This document shows positions 34,896 through 45,100 of a DNA stretch of 64,000 nt, in pieces. A program made the translations under genes and the position numbers. The notes below the pieces were generated by a model that worked only from the letters and a program-made list of their open reading frames with translations, searched no databases and had not been told where the DNA came from. The DNA is from Nitrococcus mobilis Nb-231 (GTDB lineage: Bacteria; Pseudomonadota; Gammaproteobacteria; Nitrococcales; Nitrococcaceae): positions 729,294 to 793,293 of the forward strand of contig NZ_CH672427.1 of NCBI RefSeq assembly GCF_000153205.1. The letters run 5' to 3'. Numbering within the stretch: the first letter of the stretch is position 1; each line of letters begins with the position of its first letter.

Positions 34896-37800
34896 CGCGC
34901 TTCCAGCTCCGTTAGAAGTGCATCAAGCCGGTCGGTTTTCTCATCGGTCAGACCGGCCGCCTCGGAGGCCTCGATACTCTGCGCGAGCTGCTCCAGGGTG
35001 GTGCTCTCGAAGATGCGCCGCAGCGGCACGGCGACCCGTAGCTCCTTCTGCACACGCGATACCACCTGAGTCGCCAAAAGCGAATGGCCACCAAGGGCGA
35101 AGAAGTCGTCGTACACCCCTACCCGATCGAGCCTGAGTACTGCCTGCCAGATTTCGGCCAGCTTTGCTTCGGTCGCGCTCCTCGGCGCGACATATTCCTG
35201 CTGCGCCTGGCCTATATCCGGTGCCGGCAGCGCATTGCGATCCACTTTGCCGTTGGGCATGAGTGGCAGCCGCGTGAGCCATACATACCAGCCGGGCACC
35301 ATGTGCTCGGGCAGCCATGTCCGGAGATACCCACCCAACTCATCCCGGTACGCCGCCTGCACCTGCCCACTGGCTCGCGCCAGATCGGAGCCCACCGGCA
35401 CCACATAGGCCACCAGCCGCATATCCCCCGATGCGTCCTCACGTGCCGTTACTACGGCTTCACGCACAATATTTTGCTCCCGTAGCCGCGCCTCGATCTC
35501 GCCCAGCTCAATCCGGAAGCCCCGAATCTTCACCTGGTGGTCAATCCGACCGACGTATTCGAGCACCCCGTCGGCACGCCAACGCCCCAGATCACCGGTA
35601 CGGTACAGTCGCTCCCCGTCCTCCCTTGCATAGGGATGAGGCACAAACCGCTCCGCCGTCAGCGCAGGTCGGTGGCGGTAACCGCGAGCGAGCCCCCGCC
35701 CACCGACGTAGATTTCCCCGACCAGGCCCGTAGCGACCGGTTCGAGCTGAGAATCCAGCACATAAATCTGCATGGACGGGGTCGGCTTGCCGATGGGAAT
35801 ACGATCATCGTAGACGTGAGGATGAATATTCCATGCCGTGCACCATACCGTGCCCTCGGTCGGTCCGTATTCGTTGACCAGCCTGGTGTCGGACAGCTTC
35901 TCAAAGTGCCGGGCCGGGAGATCGCTCGAACACGTTTCACCAGCCACGATCGCGCAGCGCAGACCGGTCGTGCCGAGGGCATCCAGAATCTGGTCGTAAA
36001 AGGACGGCAGAGTCAGCACATGCGAGACGCCGTGCCGGGCCACTCGCTCGGCGATTCGGTTGGGGTCCTTGCGCTGCCTATCGTCGAGGAGACACAGCTT
36101 TCCTCCTTGAGCTAGCGTCCAGAAAATCCCCGCAACGGAGCTGTCGAAGGAAAACGAGGACAATAGCAAAAAGCCAGCAACTTTCTCCTGATAAAAAGCC
36201 AGCCGCGCAACCGTTGAGGCCACAGCATTGGCGTGGCTCACCATCACGCCCTTCGGTTGGCCGGTCGACCCGGACGTATAGATGAGATATGCCAAATTAA
36301 AAGAGTCTACTGTCGGCGCAGGAGTCGTGCTGTCGCACCGTTTGATCGATGACTCCGTATCGAGGTAGATAACCTCGACGTGCTCCTCGACAGTAAGCCT
36401 CTGCGCGAGAGTCTCGCTAGTTAAAATGCAACGGGCGCCGGAATCCTGCACCATGAACGCGCTCCGTTCGGGAGGGTAGCTCGGGTCCAGCGGCAAATAG
36501 GCACCGCCTGCCTTCAGGATACCGAGCAAGGCCACGATCACCTCCACCGGGTTACCCAGACAGACACCGACCACATCCTCTGGGGAGACGCCACGTTCGC
36601 GCAGAAAATGAGCCAACCTGTTTGCACGCCGATTCAGTTCGGCGTAACTGATCTCTACATCCTCGAATACGAGTGCGATGGCGTCGGGCGAACGCCCGGC
36701 CTGGAGTTCGAAGAGTCGATGGAGAAACACGGCATCAGGGCACTTTCTATCATCACCGGCGCTGAACTCGCGCAGAACCCTGCTGCGCTCCTGAGCGCCC
36801 AGCAGACCAATCTGCTGCAATGCCCGATCCCAATCGCTGCCGGCGTTCTTTATAAAAACCAGAAACTGTTCGAGCCATACGGCCACGGTCTCTTTAGAAA
36901 ACGCCTGGACCGCATAGGCTATACGGAACGTCTGCTCGGCTCCCTCGCTCGAGTACTCGAGGCTCAGCTTATCCAGCCCCCCATCGTCGCTATTGAGCCG
37001 GGTGAGGAGTGAGCGAGCGGCGCCCTGTTCCCCCTGTTTGAATTTGAAACCGAACGGATAGCGAAACGACGGCCCTCCACTTTTGCTATGGCGCCGAACA
37101 CTGCTTTGAAAACAGTCCTTCCATGTAAGGCACTCGTCGATCTTGATCTGGAGCGCCTGCATATTTTCGCGCAACGACAGCTGCGGCTCGATCCGGCAGA
37201 CAACCGGCAAAGTATGCGTGAATCGGCCCATTGTTCCAGCAAGCTCCGGATTGCGCTCGTCGGCCGCAAACCCGACCAGAATCTGGTTCTGCTGCAGCAG
37301 CTTGGAAAGAAAGGCCGCCCATAGGGAGAAAAGGACGCTCCGCGTGGATGCGCCCAGGTTGGCTGCGATCCGACCGGCGGCCCGGCCGGCTTCCGGATCG
37401 GAGGCCTCGATCCGATCGATCTGGGAAACGTCTTTGGAACGCCTCTCCAACGGCAGCTGCTGCTCGAGCAAAACCGGATCCAGGAGAGCGGCTCGCCAGA
37501 ACGCCTCGCCCTGCCTACCGAAATCGCTTTCCAGCAGCTCGTTTTGCCACTCCGAGTAATCGACGTACTGCAGTATCTCCGATGCCGGTTGGTCTGCGCC
37601 GGCGCAAATATCACGCAGCTCAACAGCAAACTGCTCCAGAGCCGTCTCGTCCGCGTTGCAAAGCGGCACAGCGACGACTACCCGGGTTCCGCCATTTACT
37701 CCCCGCAACAACGTGAGGCTCAGCACCGGCCCGGACGCAACATCGATTATCTCTCGGAAAGCATTCCAACCTTCATCTTCCTCCGAAGCATCGATGATCT

Positions 37801-38062
37801 GGAAAGAATAAAGCGGGGCCGGAGAAATGACCTGGATCGGAAATTTCAATCCCGGGATCTCCTGATATGTCGTACGCAGGATCTCGTGCCGACGGCATAG
37901 CTGCTCGACCGCCATGCGCAACCGATCGACCTCGATTTCTGTTCCAAAATCGATCATGCCGATCGCACATGGCGTCTTGCCGAACGCTTTTTGTACCTCG
38001 ATTACGCTCACCTGCTGAGAAGACAACCGAAATCCTTCGACTGACGTTGGCCGAATGTCCAT
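34892..38062 (-). CDS. NRPS4: interface-like C domain-A(His)-PCP
   Basis: This protein has 1056 residues. The ATG at 38062 has AAGGAG 5 bases before it; a GTG one codon earlier is also possible. The N-terminal domain (about 10-430) has the condensation fold, but the HHxxxDG position reads VPLCNADE near 134, so it cannot form peptide bonds in the usual way. Adenylation covers about 440-935 (TSGSTGQPKGV near 597), and the carrier is at 955-1030 (FFALGGHSLLATQ near 985). The hand-read code is D-S-A-L-I-A-E-V-W, nearest to histidine codes. Inactive C-like 'interface' domains are known to partner SyrP-like hydroxylases that make beta-hydroxy-Asp or beta-hydroxy-His on the carrier. The hydroxylase gene directly upstream fits that. 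Confidence 0.85.
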   Translation of the reverse strand: MDIRPTSVEGFRLSSQQVSVIEVQKAFGKTPCAIGMIDFGTEIEVDRLRMAVEQLCRRHEILRTTYQEIPGLKFPIQVISPAPLYSFQIIDASEEDEGWNAFREIIDVASGPVLSLTLLRGVNGGTRVVVAVPLCNADETALEQFAVELRDICAGADQPASEILQYVDYSEWQNELLESDFGRQGEAFWRAALLDPVLLEQQLPLERRSKDVSQIDRIEASDPEAGRAAGRIAANLGASTRSVLFSLWAAFLSKLLQQNQILVGFAADERNPELAGTMGRFTHTLPVVCRIEPQLSLRENMQALQIKIDECLTWKDCFQSSVRRHSKSGGPSFRYPFGFKFKQGEQGAARSLLTRLNSDDGGLDKLSLEYSSEGAEQTFRIAYAVQAFSKETVAVWLEQFLVFIKNAGSDWDRALQQIGLLGAQERSRVLREFSAGDDRKCPDAVFLHRLFELQAGRSPDAIALVFEDVEISYAELNRRANRLAHFLRERGVSPEDVVGVCLGNPVEVIVALLGILKAGGAYLPLDPSYPPERSAFMVQDSGARCILTSETLAQRLTVEEHVEVIYLDTESSIKRCDSTTPAPTVDSFNLAYLIYTSGSTGQPKGVMVSHANAVASTVARLAFYQEKVAGFLLLSSFSFDSSVAGIFWTLAQGGKLCLLDDRQRKDPNRIAERVARHGVSHVLTLPSFYDQILDALGTTGLRCAIVAGETCSSDLPARHFEKLSDTRLVNEYGPTEGTVWCTAWNIHPHVYDDRIPIGKPTPSMQIYVLDSQLEPVATGLVGEIYVGGRGLARGYRHRPALTAERFVPHPYAREDGERLYRTGDLGRWRADGVLEYVGRIDHQVKIRGFRIELGEIEARLREQNIVREAVVTAREDASGDMRLVAYVVPVGSDLARASGQVQAAYRDELGGYLRTWLPEHMVPGWYVWLTRLPLMPNGKVDRNALPAPDIGQAQQEYVAPRSATEAKLAEIWQAVLRLDRVGVYDDFFALGGHSLLATQVVSRVQKELRVAVPLRRIFESTTLEQLAQSIEASEAAGLTDEKTDRLDALLTELEAR

Positions 38063-38078
38063 CACTTCTCCTTAATCC

Positions 38079-39134
38079 TTAATCGATCTCAAGCTCGGCG
38101 CTTCGAAAGGCTTCCGCCATGGCGGTCAAAATCCGCCGATATCCCGTGAATTCGTTGCGGGCATGCAAGGTCAACATGTTGTCCAACAGCAGCACATCGC
38201 CCTTCTCCCAGGGGAATTCCACCATCGAACGACGATACGCATCCTGCAAATGCAAGATGACCTCATTCTCTATGGGCGCACCGTCGCCATAAAATGTGTT
38301 CTGCGGCAGGTCTTTCTCGGAGAATTCGGCGCGCAGGCCGTCACGGACCTTCTCCGGCAGGCTCAGCCAGTGGAAAAAGGTCCCATGATTGAACCACACC
38401 GCCTCACCGGTCCGCGGGTGCCTGACGATGGCGGGGCCGATCTGTCTCGTGCGCAGGCGATCGCCGGATTTCCACTCCACCTGGATGCCGACACCGCGGC
38501 AATAGGCCTCGACCTCCTGCCTGTCTTGCGTCTGGAACACGGTCTGCCATGGCAGACCCATGCCATCCCCGTAGTTGCGCACGTACATAATCTTCTTGCG
38601 GGCGAACTGATCGCGCACCTCCGGGTCGATGCGCCGCAGCAGGGAGCGGGTATCGCCAAGCGGCGTTTCACCCCCCGTGGCCGCCGGGGTGTCGCAATAG
38701 AAATACAACCGCAGCGGGAAAACCGGGGAATAGGAATGCTCATTATGGGGAAAGATTTTTTCATCGGCCGGATAGTCCGTCGATGTGTAGATATTGAAGC
38801 TTTTGTCGATCTGGGTGCGTGGTGAGGCCCTGAACAGATATTGGAGGGCGCCGCCTGAAATCGCATCGATACAGGCATTGAACTCCGCGACATCGGCAAC
38901 ACCGAATCCTCGAAACAGGACTGCGCCGTGCCGACACAGGCGGCTTTCGATCTGTTCGCGATGTTGCCACCCCCAGTCGGCGAGGCTTACGCCCGCTACG
39001 GCGGGCTTGCATGCCAGCGGCAGCGAGCCCTGCTCGATCAGAGGATCGAAGGTGACCAGTTCCGGCTGACCAGCGGAGATGGTTTTACGTGCACCCGTAC
39101 CGATCGGAGGCTTTGTAGGCTTCATCGTTTCCAT
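38079..39134 (-). CDS. SyrP-like Fe(II)/2-oxoglutarate hydroxylase (probable His beta-hydroxylase)
   Basis: This protein has 351 residues. The ATG at 39134 has GGAG 7 bases before it and overlaps the NRPS3 stop by 13 bases; the start 33 bases earlier lacks a site. It is a TauD/SyrP-family enzyme. The iron ligands are His and Glu in FPHNEHSYSPVFP (H-x-E, near 130) and the distal His in DNMLTLHARNEF near 323; the Arg in GYRRIL should bind 2-oxoglutarate. GGETPLGDTR is the typical middle motif. Family members hydroxylate the beta carbon of an amino acid held on a carrier protein. Its position directly before NRPS4, which has an interface-like domain and a His-type code, suggests it makes beta-hydroxy-His. 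Confidence 0.85.
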   Translation of the reverse strand: METMKPTKPPIGTGARKTISAGQPELVTFDPLIEQGSLPLACKPAVAGVSLADWGWQHREQIESRLCRHGAVLFRGFGVADVAEFNACIDAISGGALQYLFRASPRTQIDKSFNIYTSTDYPADEKIFPHNEHSYSPVFPLRLYFYCDTPAATGGETPLGDTRSLLRRIDPEVRDQFARKKIMYVRNYGDGMGLPWQTVFQTQDRQEVEAYCRGVGIQVEWKSGDRLRTRQIGPAIVRHPRTGEAVWFNHGTFFHWLSLPEKVRDGLRAEFSEKDLPQNTFYGDGAPIENEVILHLQDAYRRSMVEFPWEKGDVLLLDNMLTLHARNEFTGYRRILTAMAEAFRSAELEID

Positions 39135-42100
39135 GGCATTTCTCCAACATCTGCTGCCCCCACCCATGCATTACTGTCGTCATTCGTCTCTGATTCCAGT
39201 CGAATTTGCGAAATCGCGCGTCGCTTGATCGGGTGCAGGGTGCGCATCAATTCAGATTGCTCTTGCATTGCTTTCTTATGCATTGCCTGTTGAATTTCAC
39301 TTGCGACAGCCTGTAATTGATCCACTTCGACGTCGGGCTCCACAACCAAACGTTGCAGCACGGCCAGCGTCTGCCTTCCGATACATACAATCGTTTTCTT
39401 TTCGAATAGATCGGCCGAATATTCAAAATTCACCTGGAGCCGCTCGCCTGTGGCGGTAAAACTCGCCACCAAGTCGAGCTCGGCAGCCTGCCTAGCGATC
39501 GGAAACTCCTCCGTCACCAGATTCGGCAGCATTGGCGTCAAACCCGGAATTTCCTGATAAATCAGCTTGACCGTAAAAAGCGGCGCCCTTCCCGAGCGCC
39601 GCTCTGGGCGCAGCGCCTCCACTAGCTGCTCGAACGGCAAGTCTTGATGCTCAAAAGCACCGAGGGTGGTCGATCGCAAGGAGCGCAGAAAATCGAGCAT
39701 CTTGGGCGTGACAACGCTGACTTTTAAGACCAGTTGGTTGACAAAAAATCCGACCAAGGACTCGATTTCAGGCCTGTTACGGTTAGCGACATCAGTGCCG
39801 ACGAGAAACTCCGACTGCCGGGAGTTCTGCTTCAGGACGATCGAAAACGCCGCGAGCAGCAGCATGAACAGTGTGACGTCGTGCGCTTGCGCAAAGGCCT
39901 TTAGCCGCTGGGTTAGTTCGGAATCGATCGTAAATCTGTGGTTTGCTCCGCGATGACTCGGCAGCGCCGAGCGCGGTCGGTCGCTCGGCAGCTCAAGTGA
40001 TGGATGGTGCTCCCCTAGCTGGGCCCGCCAGTAGGCCAGCTGCCGTTCGCGCTCGCCGGCCTCCATCCACTGACGTTGCCACAGCGCGTAATCGGCATAT
40101 TGGATTGGCAATGTGGGTAGGCGAGGTTCTAGCCCCTGGCTATAGGCCTCGTACAAGGCAGCGAACTCGCCGATCACGAGGTTCATCGACCAGCCGTCGG
40201 AGACGATGTGATGCATCGTCACCAGCAATACATGATCCTGCTCGGCCAGCCGCAAGAGCTTCACCCGCACCAGCGGGCCCGCCTCCAAGTCGAACGGCGC
40301 CTTCGCTTCCGCTTCGGCCGATGCCCTTGCCGCGGCGTCGCGATCGGCTTCGGGATAGACGCCTAGATCCTCTAACGCGATTTCGACCGACGTCGCTTCG
40401 TTGATTATCTGATACGGTTGCCCGTCTTCGCCCCGGAAGGTGGTGCGCAGTCCCTCATGCCGTTTGAGCAGGGCATTGAAGGTATGCTGCAAGGCTTGAG
40501 TGTCCAGCCTCCCCTTCAAGCGCATTGCTCCGGGCATGTTGTACGCCGCGCTCTGCGGCTCCAGCTGCCACAAAAACCATAACCGACTCTGGGCGTAGGA
40601 AAGCGGCAAAGGCCGGTCGCGGCCGACGGCTTGAAGTGGCGGCTGGCAGCTCTTCCGGCCTTGCGCCACCATCTGCTGCACACGCTCGGCAAAACTGCCT
40701 AGAGCGCTCGCCTCGAACAGCACCCGCAATGGAAGCTCGATTTCGAGAGCCTTCCTAGTTCGCGACACGGCCTGGGTCGCCAGCAATGAATGTCCGCCGA
40801 GAGCGAAAAAATCATCCGTCATGCTGATGCGTTTGACGCCGAGCAGCTCTTGCCAGATGCTGGCGAGTTGGAGTTCCAGCTCGGTTTGTGGCGCTACGTA
40901 GACGCGGCTTTCCCACTCGGGCTCGGGCAACGCCTTGCGATCGAGCTTGCCATTCGGCGTCAGCGGCAGTTTCTCCAGCACCACCAGCTGTGCCGGCACC
41001 ATGTACTCGGGCAGCGCTTCCTTTAGCTGCGCTTGCAGCTCCTCGGTCAGGCCGGCTCGCCCCGGCGCAACCGTGGGGACGACATAGCCAACCAGGCGCT
41101 TGCCACTGGGCGCCTCTCGCGCCGTCACCACCGCCTCGCGCACCGCCGGAAGGGACTCGAGCGCAACCTCGATCTCAGCCAGTTCGACCCGAAAGCCCCG
41201 CAGCTTCACCTGATGATCGATCCGGCCGACGTACTCGAGCACCCCGTCGGCGCGCCAGCGCGCCAGATCACCGGTGCGGTAGAGCCGGCTGCCCGGACCA
41301 GCACCCGCTAGACCCGCCTTCGGAAACGGATTGGGCACGAAAGCCGCAGCGCTCAGCGCAGGCCCCTGCGCATAGCCCCGCGCCAGACCGGCCCCGCCGA
41401 TGTACAGCTCCCCCACCACCCCCGGCGGCACGGGCTCGAGCCGGGCATCCAGAACATAGAGCCGAGTGTTGGCGATCGGCCGGCCAATCGGGATCACAGC
41501 GGCATCGACGCATTCGACCGGCCAGGCAGTGGACCAAACCGTCGTCTCGGTCGGTCCGTAGACATTCAGCAAGCGCACCCCACGCGCAAGCAACCGCCCC
41601 GCCAGCTCGCCCCGCAGCGCCTCCCCGCCGCAGAGCACGCGCAGCCCCGCCCATGCCGCCGCCTCGTGCTCAACCAGCATTTGCCAGGTCGCCGGCGTGG
41701 CCTGCATCAGCGTGATCCCATGCCTCTGCATCAGCCCGAGCAGCGCCGCCGGCTCCAGCGCCTGTTCACGCCTCGCCACCACCACGCAGGCTCCTTGCAC
41801 CAAAGGCAAAAACAGCTCCAGCCCAGCAATGTCAAAGCTCAGCGTCGTCACCGCAAGCAGGCGATCATCGGATCCTAGACGGATGCGGTCCTGCATGGCG
41901 TGTAGAAAATTAACGAAGGCTTCGCGTTCGACCTGCACGCCTTTCGGTCGGCCGGTCGAGCCCGAGGTATACAGAACATAGGCCAGCTGCCGCGGGTGCA
42001 CAGGCAGGTCAAGGTCGCGATCCGATAATTCGGCAAGCGTCTTGTCGAGTCCCTCCAGGGCGGTTACGCGCTCGGCCCCCTGCAAGGCGGGACGCAGGGC

Positions 42101-45100
42101 CTCGCGCGTCAGCACCAGCACCGCAGCCGCGTGCTCAAGCACATACGCGTTGCGGGCGCGGGGCAAAGCCGGATCGATCGGCAGATAGGCCCCACCGGCC
42201 TTATGGATCGCAAGCAGCGCAACCAGCAACGCCGGTTCGCGCTCCAGACAGACCCCTACCACGCTGTCGGTACCTACCCCCGCAGCGCGCAGCCAGCGCG
42301 CCAGACGGTTGGCCCGGCAATTGAGCTCGCCATAGCTCAACTCCGTCGCACCGAATACCGCTGCGACCCGCTCGGGAACCTCATGCGCACGGCGCTCGAA
42401 CAAACCAACGTAGCCACGATCAAAGGGATAGACGCACTCGGTTGCATTCCATCCAGCGAGCAGCTCAAAACGCTCGGCCTTCGGCAACATCGGCAACTCA
42501 CCCACTCGGCGCTCGGGATCCGCCAACATCGCCCGCAGCAGCTCACACCAGTGCCCCGCCAGACGCGCCACCGTCGCGTGATCGAAAAGCTCCGTGCGAT
42601 AAGTCAGCGCCGCACTTAACCCCCCGCCTTCCTCCAGCGTGTCCAGCGTGAGATCAAACTGCGTGCTGCCAACCTCCCGCGACAACGCCTCGATGCGCAG
42701 CCCCGGCAGTTCGATCGACGCCGCCGCGCTGCGCGCCTGATGGTTGTACATCACCTGAAACAGCGGGTTGTGGCTTAGGCTGCGCGCCGGCTGCAGCGCC
42801 TCCACTAGCTGCTCGAACGGCAAATCCTGGTGCGCCTGCGCCCCCAGCGCCGTCTCCCGCACCCGCCCCAGCAACTCGACCACGCGAACACCACCGTCGA
42901 GCGGCGTGCGCCACACCTGGGTGTTGACGAAAAAACCAATCAGCCCCTCGGTCTCCACTCGGTGGCGATTGGCAATCGGCACCCCCACCCGCAGGTCGCC
43001 CTGCCCCGTGTAACGATAGAGCAGCACTTTGAACGCCGCCAACAGCAGCATCGGCAGCGTAACCTCGTGCGCCCGGGCCAACGCCCGTAGCCGCTGCACC
43101 AGCTCCGCCTCGAGTGCAAAATCGTAGCGCCTCCCCCGCTCGCTCGGAACCGCCCGGCGCGCTCGATCCGTGGGCAGCTCCAGCACCGGGTGATGCTCAC
43201 CAAGCTGCGCGCGCCAGTAAGCGAGCTGGCGCTCCCCCTCACCCGCCTCCATCCACTGGCGCTGCCACAGCGCGTAGTCAGCGTACTGAATCGGCAGCGC
43301 CGCCAACTCCGGCGCTTCCCCCTGGCGGTACGCCGCATAAGCGCGCGCAAACTCCTCTACCAGCACCTCCATCGACCAGGCATCGCAGACAATATGGTGC
43401 AGCGTCACCAGCAGCACATGCTCCCGTGCTCCCAGCCGCAATAGCCGCACCCGCAGCAACGGTCCACGCTCCAGATCAAACGCCCCACCGGCCTCGGCTT
43501 CAGCGAGCTCAATCACCCGCCGCTCCCGCTCCTCGACCCTGGCGCAAGCTTCTCCGAGGTCCTCCCGGTCCAGCTCTATCGGAGCCGGCAGTTGAACCGT
43601 CTGAATCACCTCCCCGCTTGCCCGGTGAAACGTCGTCCTAAGCACCTCATGGCGCTTCACCAAAAAATCAAATGCCTTACCCAGTGCGCCGATATCCAGC
43701 TCACCTTTTAGCCTTATCGCACCGGGAACATTGTAGGCACTGCTCTGCGGCTCCAGCTGCCACAAAAACCATAACCGACTCTGGGCGTAGGAAAGCGGTA
43801 AAGGCCGGTCGCGGCCGACGGCTTGAAGTGGCGGCTGGCAGCTCTTCCGGCCTTGCGCCACCATCTGCTGCACCCGCTCGGCAAAACTGCCTAGAGCGCT
43901 CGCTTCGAACAGCACCCGCAATGGAAGCTCGATTTCGAGAGCCTTCCTAGTTCGCGATACGACCTGGGTCGCCAGCAATGAATGTCCGCCGAGAGCGAAA
44001 AAATCATCCGTCATGCTGATGCGTTTGACGCCGAGCAGCTCTTGCCAGATGCCGGCGAGCTGGTGCTCCAATTCGGTTTGTGGCGCCACGTAGTCGCGGC
44101 TTTCCCACTCGGGCTCGGGCAGCGCCTTGCGATCGAGCTTGCCGTTGGGGGTTAGCGGCAGCTGCTCCAGCACCACGATTTGGCCCGGCACCATATACTC
44201 GGGGATCGCCTCTTTCAGATGCGCCTTCAGGGCATCGCCCAGCTCGGCGCCAGCCTCCAGGGCCGTGGGAACGACATAGCCAACCAGGTGCTTGCCGCTG
44301 GGCGCCTCCCGCACCACCACCACGGCCTCGCGCACCCCTTGGTGCTCCAGCAATCGCGCCTCAATCTCGCCCAGCTCGATGCGAAAGCCGCGCACCTTTA
44401 CCTGGTGGTCGCTGCGCCCGACGTACTCGAGCACCCCATCGGCGCGCCAGCGCGCTAGATCACCGCTGCGGTACAGCCGCTCCCCAGGCGTCTGGGCATA
44501 CGGATGCGGCACAAAAGCCTGCGCGGTGCGCGCCGGATCATGCAGGTAACCGCGCCCGACCCCGGCTCCGGCAATACACAGCTCCCCCGTCACGCCAACC
44601 GGCACCGGCTGCAGCTGCCCATCGAGCACATAGAGCCGAGTGTTGTCCGTAGGCCGGCCAATGGGCAGATGAACCGTGCCCGACGCCGGGCCTTCCCGCA
44701 GCGTATGCAGCGCCACGTCGTCCGAGCACTCGGCCGGTCCGTAAGCATTGACCAGCGGAATGTGCGGATAGCGCCGGAACCATTGGCGCGCCAACTCCGG
44801 GGCCAGCGCCTCCCCGGTCGGCAGCAGCCAACGCAGGCCCTTGAGCTCCACCGCCTCCTCTGCCAGCATGCCCTGGATCAGCGAGGGCACGCTCTCCAAC
44901 ACAGTAATGCCCGTGGCATTCACATGCTTCAACAAGGCCATCGGATCGTGGGCGATCGCATCGGGCACGATTTCGACCCGCGCCCCGCACAGCAAACCGG
45001 TGAGAAACTGCCACACCGAGATGTCAAAGCCCGCCGCGGCCGTCTGGGCAATCACGTCCCCTTCGGTAAGCCCCAAATAGGGAACCTTGCTCAGCTGGTT